The notes below the pieces were generated by a model. The model saw only the letters and a program-made list of their open reading frames with translations, was not told the origin of the DNA and did not search any database. The translations under genes were made by a program, and so were the position numbers. This document shows, one piece after another, positions 54,426 to 62,223 of a stretch of DNA of 64,000 nt (positions are counted from its first letter, which is position 1; each line of letters starts with the position of its first letter). The DNA is from Adhaeribacter aquaticus DSM 16391. GTDB lineage: Bacteria; Bacteroidota; Bacteroidia; Cytophagales; Hymenobacteraceae. The stretch lies in the NCBI RefSeq assembly GCF_000473365.1, contig NZ_KI421517.1:2319504-2383503 (forward strand). The letters are read 5' to 3'.

Positions 54426-55136
54426 ATGAGAACCTTCTTTTTTTATTTATTTTTTATATTACTAATTACAAGTGCCTGTACCCGAAAAACAGCTAAATAC
54501 TTTTTTAAAAGCGGCCTGGAAAAAGCAGAAACAAAAGATTTTGCCGGCGCCATAGAAGAATACACCAAGGCCCTTACGCTGAAACCAGACAATCCGGAAT
54601 TATATAAGTTGAGAGGCATAGCCAAATACGAACTTCAGGATTTTAATGGTGCCGCCCAGGATATTAATAAATCGTTGGTCTTAAAAGGTGACGATGCCGA
54701 AGCCTTTAAATACCGTGGCGATATAAAAACTAACCTGAAAGATTTTAAAGGTGCCGTAGCAGATTACAACCAGGCCCTGAGTTTAAATGCTGATTATGCC
54801 ACGGCTTATAACAACCGGGGCTTTTGCCGAACCAAACTTAAAGATGTATCTGGTGCAATTACAGATTACAATAAAGCTATTATGTTAAACCCGGATTATG
54901 CCATTGCCTATTTAAACCGGGCTAATGCCAAACTCCGTAATAAAATTTATTCCGAAGCCCTTCTGGACTACAATAAAACCTTAGACTTAAATCCGGACCT
55001 GGCGGAAGCTTATTACAACCGTGGCATTACCCATAAAAATTTAAAGAAAGATCCGGAAGCTTGTCAGGACTGGAAATTAGCCCTGGAAAAAGGAATTGAA
55101 AAAGCAGAGAGCTTTCTTAGAAAGTACTGCAAATAA
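54426..55136 (+). CDS. TPR-repeat lipoprotein
   Basis: 236 aa. A lipoprotein signal (MRTFFFYLFFILLITSAC) is followed by about five tetratricopeptide repeats, each with the DFxGAIxDYxKALxLNPDxAxAYxNRG pattern. The C-terminus ends ACQDWKLALEKG...LRKYCK. The Cys pair in this tail is shared with the next TPR gene and may form a disulfide. It probably acts as an envelope protein-protein scaffold; the partner is unknown. Confidence 0.88.
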   Translation: MRTFFFYLFFILLITSACTRKTAKYFFKSGLEKAETKDFAGAIEEYTKALTLKPDNPELYKLRGIAKYELQDFNGAAQDINKSLVLKGDDAEAFKYRGDIKTNLKDFKGAVADYNQALSLNADYATAYNNRGFCRTKLKDVSGAITDYNKAIMLNPDYAIAYLNRANAKLRNKIYSEALLDYNKTLDLNPDLAEAYYNRGITHKNLKKDPEACQDWKLALEKGIEKAESFLRKYCK

Positions 55137-55673
55137 TTTTTAGAACAACTGCTAAAGTAAGCACCTTTCTAAGTTTATCAAATAACCTGCAACTTTTATG
55201 CACCTGATTTAAGAATTTATTACCGATACCTGACTTATAGTAAAATTTATATAAACATATAATAATTTATATATTTATATAAACCTTTATAAATATAATT
55301 TTTCATATATAAATTAAACCTAATAATTGGCAAAACCCTTCTTAAAAACCAGATATTACGGATATTTTTGGCTCCTATTATTTTTAAATATATTTCTATT
55401 AAAATATATACTTTAGCATATCCATTTCTAATAAACCCCGTAACAGCATGTAAATTAAAAGGTTGTTATTTCAATATCTTCTAATTTAACTATAAAGTTT
55501 TTAGTTAATTCAGAAGAAAAAAGAGAGATATCTGCTATTTTGATATAAATAACATAAATAACAATTTAATTACAGGATTACCTTGTCGAATATTATTATT
55601 CCAATTAAATTTGTTAAAATCACTTATCCTTTTGATCTGATATTAAAATTTCAAACTCAAAATATTAGTACCC
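55137..55673. other. Very AT-rich spacer between the two TPR genes
   Basis: 537 nt, especially AT-rich at 55240-55330, where runs such as TTATATAAAC recur. Such DNA is often flexible or easily melted. No gene, terminator or RNA motif was recognised. Confidence 0.4.
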
Positions 55674-56276
55674 ATGAAAAGAACTTTACTATTAATCTGT
55701 GTGCTATGCTTTACCCTGACAGCTAATTCTCAAGACTTAGTAGCCGAGAACACAGGAGTTGTTACGTCTAAACGTAATGCAGATTTTAAAAAGGATATTA
55801 AAGACTACACCCGGGCTTTAGAAGTTAATCCCAAGGATGCTTCTGCGTATGAGAAACGTGCCATAGCTTATGCTGAATTAAAGAACTATAAAGAAGCCAT
55901 TAAAGATTATACGGCAACTATTCGCTACAACCCTGCTAATATCGACGCAGTTTATAACCGGGGAGTGGCTAAAATGCAGGTAGCCGATTATAGGGGCGCA
56001 ATGGCCGACATGTCAAAAGTTATCAAATTAAAGCCTCAGGATTTTGAAGCGTACAACAGCCGGGCCATTTGCAAAATGGAATTAAACAACCTAAAAGGCG
56101 CTATTCAGGATTATAATATTGTTTTACAGTTAAACCCGGAATACAATGATGCTTATTATTACCGGGGCTTAATGAAATATGAAACCAAAGACGATAAAGG
56201 GGCTTGTGAAGATTGGTCTAAAATAGCTGAAACCGATTCGCGTGCGTCTAAAGCTTTAAAGAAATATTGTAAATAA
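55674..56276 (+). CDS. Secreted TPR-repeat protein
   Basis: 200 aa. A cleavable signal peptide (MKRTLLLICVLCFTLTANS, then QDL) and about four TPR units (FKKDIKDYTRALEVNPKDASAYEKRA and following). The C-terminal GACEDWSKIAETDSRASKALKKYCK closely resembles the tail of the upstream TPR lipoprotein, suggesting duplication. The partner is unknown. Confidence 0.88.
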   Translation: MKRTLLLICVLCFTLTANSQDLVAENTGVVTSKRNADFKKDIKDYTRALEVNPKDASAYEKRAIAYAELKNYKEAIKDYTATIRYNPANIDAVYNRGVAKMQVADYRGAMADMSKVIKLKPQDFEAYNSRAICKMELNNLKGAIQDYNIVLQLNPEYNDAYYYRGLMKYETKDDKGACEDWSKIAETDSRASKALKKYCK

Positions 56277-56284
56277 TTACATCC

Positions 56285-56331
56285 AGACAAAAAGAGGCCG
56301 CTGCTTTATAAGCAGCGGCCTCTTTTTGTCT
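56285..56331 (+). terminator. Terminator after the second TPR gene
   Basis: 22-bp perfect arms, AGACAAAAAGAGGCCGCTGC... and its complement, around a TAT loop. The GC-rich core is flanked by A and T runs, so it can work in both directions. Confidence 0.92.
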
Positions 56332-56400
56332 AACGACTTTCCTCTTTTAGAAAATGAGTTAACTTTTATTTAAGAGCACCTTATTAAATCTCACTAGGTT

Positions 56401-56865
56401 TTATTTATCGATGACAAAAAAGTGGAAAAAGCCTTCTTTCTTGCTGGCTACTTCACTATACGTGAAGCCAACCTTCTTTCCCATCCATTCTATCATGTTA
56501 TCAAACTCCTCGGTCTCGTCATACACCCGTTCCCCTTCTCCGTAAATACCCTGAAAAAACTGTAATAACTGCCGGCTATTCTCAATACCCGGGGAGGTTA
56601 AATAAATATGTGTCAGCCTGTTTTTATAGAAGCCATACACAATCTCGGTAAGCGGCATCCCATTGATGGATAGTTTATCGGTTACCCTTCGATAGTTTTT
56701 ATCATCTCCTTCCTGAGAATCCAGTTTTATTCTTCTGAAGAACTTTAAATGAGTACCAAAAGTAACATCCCTGAAACCATATCTTTTATCTAGCCGCTCT
56801 ACCGACTGCCCCTGAACACTTAGCTTTAGAGACAAAAGCATTATAAATACAACTACGCTCCTCAT
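56401..56865 (-). CDS. Secreted hypothetical protein, 154 aa
   Basis: A signal peptide (MRSVVVFIMLLSLKLSVQG, then QSVERLDKR) followed by a mixed alpha/beta body (YGFRDVTFGTHLKFF, LTEIVYGFYKNRLTHIYLT). I do not recognise the family. The start is uncertain: GTG at 56883 would add six residues, but a full TAAATTTG box at 56869-56876 lies inside that extension, so the ATG at 56863-56865 is preferred and may be leaderless. Confidence 0.65.
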   Translation of the reverse strand: MRSVVVFIMLLSLKLSVQGQSVERLDKRYGFRDVTFGTHLKFFRRIKLDSQEGDDKNYRRVTDKLSINGMPLTEIVYGFYKNRLTHIYLTSPGIENSRQLLQFFQGIYGEGERVYDETEEFDNMIEWMGKKVGFTYSEVASKKEGFFHFFVIDK

Positions 56866-56868
56866 CAA

Positions 56869-56876
56869 CAAATTTA
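56869..56876 (-). promoter_or_regulatory. -7 box immediately upstream of the 56865 start
   Basis: The minus strand reads TAAATTTG. If transcription starts the usual 4 to 6 nt downstream, the RNA would begin at or next to the ATG at 56865. Confidence 0.35.
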
Positions 56877-56944
56877 ATTTCACTGCAATTTTAGTTAAAA
56901 TTAACCACGCCAGACAAATATTTAACTCTTCCGTCCCGAAAAAA

Positions 56945-56975
56945 TTGTCAAATCTGATAGTAGTTAATACCTTTA
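56945..56975 (+). promoter_or_regulatory. Promoter of fabG (TTG, 20 nt, TACCTTTA)
   Basis: TTG at 56945-56947 and TACCTTTA at 56968-56975 (one mismatch to TAnnTTTG) with a 20-nt spacer. The predicted start coincides with the fabG ATG at 56980, so the mRNA may be leaderless. Confidence 0.4.
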
Positions 56976-56979
56976 ACCC

Positions 56980-57726
56980 ATGAAACTACTCGAAGGAAAA
57001 ATAGCTTTAATCACGGGCGCGTCTAAAGGTATTGGTCGTGCTATTGCCCAAAAGTTTGTAGAAAATGGAGCTCAGGTAGCCTTTACCTACTTATCAAGTG
57101 TAGAAAAAGGGCAAGCCTTAGAAGAAGAATTAGCCGCTGGCGGCGTAAAAGTAAAGGGCTACCGTTCTGATGCATCTGATTATGCTCAGGCTGAAAAATT
57201 AGTGGAAGATGTAGTAAAAGAATTTGGCCGCCTGGATATTCTGGTAAATAATGCCGGTATAACCAAAGACGGTTTATTGATGCGGATGACAGAAGAACAG
57301 TGGGATGCCGTATTAAATGTAAACCTGAAATCGGTATTTAACTTAACAAAAGCAGCTACCAAACCAATGATGCGCCAGAAAAGTGGCTCTATTATCAACA
57401 TGACTTCGGTAGTAGGTATTAAAGGTAATGCCGGACAAGCTAATTATGCAGCCTCCAAAGCCGGTATTATAGGTTTTACTAAATCTGTGGCGCTGGAACT
57501 AGGATCCCGCAACATTCGCAGCAACGCTATTGCACCGGGCTTTATCGAAACCGAAATGACCGGCGAATTAGACGCGGCCGTGGTAGATGGCTGGAAACAA
57601 GCGATTCCTTTAAAAAGAGCAGGTGCGCCAGATGACGTAGCCAATGCAACTGTTTTCTTAGGCTCCGATTTATCAGCTTATATTTCCGGGCAAGTACTGC
57701 AGGTAGATGGCGGTATGCTTACCTAA
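56980..57726 (+). CDS. fabG: 3-oxoacyl-ACP reductase
   Basis: 248 aa NADPH-dependent short-chain dehydrogenase of fatty-acid elongation. Cofactor loop TGASKGIGRAIAQ is near residues 12-24, NNAGITKD near 90. The catalytic Ser is in NMTSVVGIKG near 141, Tyr and Lys in YAASKAG near 154-158. The C-terminus SGQVLQVDGGMLT is the usual FabG ending. Other fab genes are absent from the window. Confidence 0.93.
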   Translation: MKLLEGKIALITGASKGIGRAIAQKFVENGAQVAFTYLSSVEKGQALEEELAAGGVKVKGYRSDASDYAQAEKLVEDVVKEFGRLDILVNNAGITKDGLLMRMTEEQWDAVLNVNLKSVFNLTKAATKPMMRQKSGSIINMTSVVGIKGNAGQANYAASKAGIIGFTKSVALELGSRNIRSNAIAPGFIETEMTGELDAAVVDGWKQAIPLKRAGAPDDVANATVFLGSDLSAYISGQVLQVDGGMLT

Positions 57727-58219
57727 AAAATAAATTAACTTACTGTTGTTGGTTTAACCGGCATCTTAACTTCTATACATTTTAAGTATCCAGACTTCCT
57801 CCTTCACATGAGTTAATTTTGTGGAGGAGGATTTTTTTTATTTATTGCCAATTTTTGATTCTTCCTTTTACCGATGCCGTTATAATAGCCCCTTCTGTTG
57901 GATGGGAAATCAGAGAGTTTGCCTCATTCCTGATTAATGAAAACAGGAAGCATGAAAAAATTCCAAAAAAAGCCTGCTATAATTCGATACTTCCCGTATT
58001 AAACTCGCCGTCTATTTTCTAAAAGTAGAATCAGAAAGAGAAAAGGCTTTTTTCAAAATAAGTAAAACAGATTAAAGTTTTATTTCCTACCTTAAGGGGT
58101 AACCAATAGCTACATATTATTTTATTTATATTAAGTGTTGATCAAAATAATATTTAGTCTTTTAATCCGTATAAATTATATTTATTCCCCTAAAGGTTTA
58201 ATGTATAACAAAACGAACG
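57727..58219. other. Spacer between fabG and the VWA-domain gene
   Basis: 493 nt. It contains a terminator (57798-57838). The remainder has open frames of up to 67 codons but with biased, low-complexity codon content and no recognisable protein. I call no gene. Confidence 0.35.
57798..57838 (+). terminator. Terminator after fabG
   Basis: CCTCCTTCACA pairs with TGTGGAGGAGG (one G.U or mismatch) across an 11-nt loop and is followed by A and eight T. Confidence 0.75.
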
Positions 58220-60319
58220 TTGGGTCAATTTAAGCTATTAACCACGTATTCTCCTTGGCTCATACTGGCCTGCCTGGCTGTTGGCGCGTTGTATGCCTGG
58301 CTGTTGTATTCAAAAAAAACTCCCTGGTCGCCTAAACTGAATTATTTTTTGGCCAGCATCCGGTTTATAGTAATCAGCTTTCTTTGCTTTTTATTACTGG
58401 GCCCTTACGTTAAGGCCGTAACCAATACCACCGAAAAGCCAACCATTGTTGTAGCCATAGATAACTCACAATCTGTCGGTTTATTTACCGATAAAAATAC
58501 CCTGGCCAACACCACTACAGGATTAGATGATTTAATTCAGAAACTGGAGGACCATGATTTTAATGTAAAGGTAAAAACGCTGGATCTTTTGCCGAACAAC
58601 AACACAGACTTAAAACCAAGCGAAACAAAATTTACCAATGCCACCACTAACCTGGACGAATTATTAAGTGAAACCCAGGCCATGTACGCAAGCCAGAATT
58701 TGGCCGGTGTAGTTTTATTATCAGATGGTATTGTTAATAAAGGCAAATCGCCGGTTTATTCTAATTATAATTTTAATATTTTTCCGGTAGCTATCGGCGA
58801 CACCATACCCAAGAAAGATATTTACATACCATCGCTGCTCTACAATAAAATAGCTTACAGCGGCAATAAATTCCCGGTGGTAGCCGAGATTAATTCAGAA
58901 GGCTTTCAGGGTGGCACTACTACGGTGGTTATAAAAGAAAACGGCCGTATTCTGGACCGAAAAACCGTTACCTTATCCCGTAACCAATCATCTACCCGGG
59001 TAGAATTTACTTTAACGGCTGCAGAACCAGGCAAAAAACATTATGAAATAACCGCCCTGCCCCAAAAAGGAGAATACACTACCGTAAACAACACCAAACA
59101 CGCTTACCTGGATATTATAAAAGGTAAATTAACGGTATTGATTGCCGCTGCGGCTCCACACCCCGATATTAAAGCCTTACGCGCCGCCATTGAAACGAAT
59201 GACAATTTTGAAACGGTGCTTTACATTCCGGGAATTCTGCCACTTAAAGCTGCCAAATACGATGTAGCCGTACTACACCAGATTCCGTCTCGCTTAAAAG
59301 CCAGCGACGAAGCGTTAACATTTATCCGGGACAAAAATATTCCGGCCCTGTACATTGTTGGTTCACAAACCGACATTGGCGCCTTTAACAATTTAAGGGC
59401 CGGCATTACCATAAACCGACGCGGCTCCCAAACCGACCAGGTAACACCTGCCCTAAACGCTAACTTTACAAAATTTCAGATAGACGAAACCATTTCGGCT
59501 GATTTTACCCGCTATCCGCCGGCTGAAGTTCCGTTTGCCGACTTTGCCCTGGCGCCCAATACCGAGGTAATTTTATTTCAGCAGGTAGGCCGGGTAAAAA
59601 CAACTAAACCCTTGCTTACTTCCCAGGTAAACAACGATAAACGCAGTGTAGTGCTGGTAGCAGATGGTATCTGGCAGTGGCGCTTAACCGAATCGGCTAC
59701 TACTAAAAATGAAAAACCCGAGGCTTTTGACAAGCTGATGGTTGGCGTGGTTCAGCTTTTATCTGCCCAACAGAATAAAAAACGATTAAATGTGTATCCG
59801 GTACAAGACGAGTTTTATGTTTCCGACGAAATCCGTTTTGAGGCCGATGTTTACAATGCTATTTATGAAAAGATTTACGGCCAGAATATTAGCCTCCGGA
59901 TTACGGACGAGAAAAACAAAAACCGTTCTTTTAGCTTTGTGAACGGCGAAGGATTTACTGGTTTAAATGTGGGCAGTTTACCGGGAGGTGTTTATACCTA
60001 TACGGCCTCCGCTTCTATTGATGGTAAAACCCAACAGGATAAAGGTGAGTTTGTGGTACAGGAATTACAATTGGAAACTATTAATTCCCTGGCTGATCAT
60101 GACTTACTGCACCAGTTAGCTCAAAAAACCGGAAGCCATTTGTATTACCCTACTCAACTGGAACAGTTACAACAAGACCTGCTAAAAGCTGATTATAAAA
60201 ATATTATTTACTCCAATGAAAATCTGGAAGATCTCATAAACCTTGAGTGGCTGTTTTTTATAGTTTTGGCCCTGGTTTCTGTAGAATGGTTTCTGCGCAA
60301 ATATTACGGCACGTTTTAA
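58220..60319 (+). CDS. Membrane protein with a von Willebrand factor A-like domain
   Basis: 699 aa. Two N-terminal membrane helices (about 11-60) are followed by a VWA-type domain (about 75-210) with metal-binding VVAIDNSQSVG (DxSxS) and VVLLSDGIVNKG. A large extracytoplasmic beta region follows, and a final helix near the C-terminus (LEWLFFIVLALVSVEWFLRK). It resembles the aerotolerance-related BatA-like and glutamine-amidotransferase-like membrane proteins of Bacteroidota. The frame begins with TTG at 58220; no upstream ATG is in frame. The function is unknown. Confidence 0.82.
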   Translation: MGQFKLLTTYSPWLILACLAVGALYAWLLYSKKTPWSPKLNYFLASIRFIVISFLCFLLLGPYVKAVTNTTEKPTIVVAIDNSQSVGLFTDKNTLANTTTGLDDLIQKLEDHDFNVKVKTLDLLPNNNTDLKPSETKFTNATTNLDELLSETQAMYASQNLAGVVLLSDGIVNKGKSPVYSNYNFNIFPVAIGDTIPKKDIYIPSLLYNKIAYSGNKFPVVAEINSEGFQGGTTTVVIKENGRILDRKTVTLSRNQSSTRVEFTLTAAEPGKKHYEITALPQKGEYTTVNNTKHAYLDIIKGKLTVLIAAAAPHPDIKALRAAIETNDNFETVLYIPGILPLKAAKYDVAVLHQIPSRLKASDEALTFIRDKNIPALYIVGSQTDIGAFNNLRAGITINRRGSQTDQVTPALNANFTKFQIDETISADFTRYPPAEVPFADFALAPNTEVILFQQVGRVKTTKPLLTSQVNNDKRSVVLVADGIWQWRLTESATTKNEKPEAFDKLMVGVVQLLSAQQNKKRLNVYPVQDEFYVSDEIRFEADVYNAIYEKIYGQNISLRITDEKNKNRSFSFVNGEGFTGLNVGSLPGGVYTYTASASIDGKTQQDKGEFVVQELQLETINSLADHDLLHQLAQKTGSHLYYPTQLEQLQQDLLKADYKNIIYSNENLEDLINLEWLFFIVLALVSVEWFLRKYYGTF

Positions 60320-60439
60320 CAGTTTCAGAGTCCATACTCGATAGGCCAAAGTATTTATTTAATTGTTTGTGAAGCGTTATCAGACATAGTGGTATTGGTA
60401 GTTTAGCCTATTGAAACTTCTTACCGTTAAACAAAACCG

Positions 60440-60447
60440 TAACTTTG
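60440..60447 (+). promoter_or_regulatory. -7 box upstream of the pseudouridine synthase gene
   Basis: TAACTTTG, a full TAnnTTTG match, 33 nt before the preferred ATG at 60480 and downstream of the alternative TTG start at 60411. It supports the shorter protein. Confidence 0.45.
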
Positions 60448-60479
60448 CCCCAGAAACCAGGCCCTCCGGAAAATCTGCA

Positions 60480-61064
60480 ATGGAAAAATTTACTTACATT
60501 CTTCTAAACAAACCATACGAAGTACTTACCCAATTTTCAGATGAAAATGGCCGGGCCACCCTGAAAGATTTTGTAAAAGTACCCAATATTTATCCGGTAG
60601 GTCGATTGGATTATGATAGTGAAGGGTTGGTTTTATTAACTGATGATAAGATCCTACAACATAAATTGGCTAATCCTAAATTTAAAATAGAGAAAACCTA
60701 TTGGGTACAGGTAGAAGGGATCCCTACCGAAGAAGCATTAGCGCAATTACGAACCGGTGTGTACCTGAAAGATGTAAAAACCTTACCGGCCAAAGCCAGC
60801 ATTATAACGCCTGCGCCCACCGTTTGGGAACGCTCTAAACCTATCCGGTTCCGGCAAAACATACCCACCACCTGGGTAGAAATAAAAATTACCCAAGGCA
60901 TGAACCGGCAAGTGCGTAAGATGACCGCCGCGGTAGGCTTTCCTACTTTACGCCTCATCCGGGTTGCCATTGGCACCTTACTACTGGGCAATCTGCAACC
61001 CGGCGAATACCGCCCTCTCACCCCTGCCGAGATTAAATCGCTTCGTAATAACATGAAAAAGTAA
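60480..61064 (+). CDS. Pseudouridine synthase, RluE-like
   Basis: 194 aa RsuA-family enzyme that isomerises uridine in rRNA. The catalytic Asp is in GRLDYDSEGLVLLTDD near residues 41-56. KTYWVQVEGIP and the C-terminal VEIKITQGMNRQVRKMTAAVG are the conserved family blocks. There is no N-terminal S4 domain, as in RluE-type enzymes, which modify 23S rRNA; the exact position is not predictable here. The ATG at 60480 is chosen over an upstream TTG at 60411. Confidence 0.92.
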   Translation: MEKFTYILLNKPYEVLTQFSDENGRATLKDFVKVPNIYPVGRLDYDSEGLVLLTDDKILQHKLANPKFKIEKTYWVQVEGIPTEEALAQLRTGVYLKDVKTLPAKASIITPAPTVWERSKPIRFRQNIPTTWVEIKITQGMNRQVRKMTAAVGFPTLRLIRVAIGTLLLGNLQPGEYRPLTPAEIKSLRNNMKK

Positions 61065-61379
61065 TTTCACCTCATTTAATTTATATTTACTATCTCTACC
61101 CCCTCACTTAAGTATTAATTACTTCCAGGTTCTGGCTACTTCCGCCTTTCCTCTTTAAATCTTTATTCCTTTAATGGTATAGTTCCACTTGGTTCTTAAA
61201 CTTAAGTACGCTGACAGCCGCGTGGCTCCATTTGCTTATTCAGGCTACAAACCTTTTCTTATCGAGTTCCTCCAAAGGGCTCATACTTCACCACTAGAAA
61301 GCCGATAACCCCCTGCGCAAAGGCTCCCTCTCCCAAATTTTGAATTATAAAAGCTTCCCCGTTTTTAAACGTCCGACCA

Positions 61380-61496
61380 GTCATCCTGAGCCTGTCGAAG
61401 GATCTACTACATACCGCCAGTGCTCTTATCTTAAAGTCCGGGAACCCTGAGTTAATGCCCGGTAACCCTTAGATTCCTCCACAGGCTCGGAATGAC
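61380..61496. repeat. MITE/REP-like inverted-repeat element
   Basis: 117 bp. The left arm (61380-61405) begins GTCATCCTGAGCCTGTCGAA. The right arm (61471-61496), read on the other strand, begins GTCATTCCGAGCCTGTGGAG. The arms agree at 21 of 26 positions. I recall similar sequences as dispersed intergenic repeats in many Bacteroidota genomes. No transposase is encoded inside. Confidence 0.7.
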
Positions 61497-62118
61497 TTTT
61501 ACTAATAAACTATGTTTTTAAAGAAAGGAGAAAACTTAAATTTACAAAAACTCCTATATAAGGATTACGCGGGCGTCCTCTCCAAGGCCTTCCCTGTTTC
61601 TAGTCTCTCACCAGTATACCCACAGACCAGATAAGATTTATCTGCACCATTTGCAGGCAGAGGCAGAGGAAAATCGTCAGGAGTAAAGTTGCCCACGACC
61701 GAAACATCTTTTAAAAGGAAAACTGCTCAACAAGAAAAAAGAACTAATACCATTCTGCCAATCGCTAGTTCTGCCAATGACTAGCTTTTAGCAGCAATAT
61801 CTGCCGGCATTCTGGTGCTAGCATTTAAAGCAAAACGGGTAAAGAAAAGAACATCCAGTGAGGCCGTCTGAGACCCTGCGACCGTTAGCAAACTTAGGTA
61901 GCTGCCACCTATCAGCACCAGTCGATTGACAAATAAAACCTTGTAAAATCTTAAGCATTAAAAACTACTCAACGTCATCTCCCAATTACCTATTAAAACT
62001 AAAAATAAACCTTAAACCTAAACACCCGGTATAAAAAGGCACTTATGTCAGTAAAAAAACAGCCCGCTAAAATATTTTAGAATATTCGGCAGAAACTAAA
62101 ATAGAGGCAGAAATAAAA

Positions 62119-62131
62119 TGACAAACTGTCA
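62119..62131. promoter_or_regulatory. Inverted repeat TGACA-AAC-TGTCA upstream of dnaK
   Basis: Perfect 5-bp arms with a 3-nt spacer, 23 nt before the sigma-54-like -24 element. It could be an activator or repressor site; this is inference. Confidence 0.35.
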
Positions 62132-62153
62132 CAGAAAACAATATTTTTTGAGA

Positions 62154-62169
62154 TGGCACGCTGCTTGTT
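62154..62169 (+). promoter_or_regulatory. Sigma-54-like promoter of dnaK
   Basis: TGGCACG-CTGC-TTGTT compares with the consensus TGGCACG-N4-TTGCW: 11 of the 12 specified positions match, with a T for the C of the -12 GC. The predicted start near 62180 leaves a leader of about 44 nt to the dnaK ATG. Confidence 0.5.
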
Positions 62170-62223
62170 AAGTACCTCTTAGCAATTAAAACTGTGGAAT
62201 AAGAATTTAAAACTATATAGATA

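Larger units (their letters stand above)
61065..62223. other. Long spacer upstream of dnaK, with a repeat element
   Basis: 1159 nt, the longest gene-free stretch in the window. It contains an inverted-repeat element (61380-61496) and a tandem pair of near-identical 16-mers starting TTCTGCCAAT (61753-61784). Further on are a 14-bp palindrome CTAAAATATTTTAG (62067-62080) and the dnaK promoter region (62119-62169). No tRNA or protein gene was recognised. Confidence 0.5.

Noticed and set aside
57819-58022. 67-codon open frame in the spacer after fabG
   Set aside because: It begins inside the fabG terminator, has no ribosome site and the product shows no protein-like pattern.
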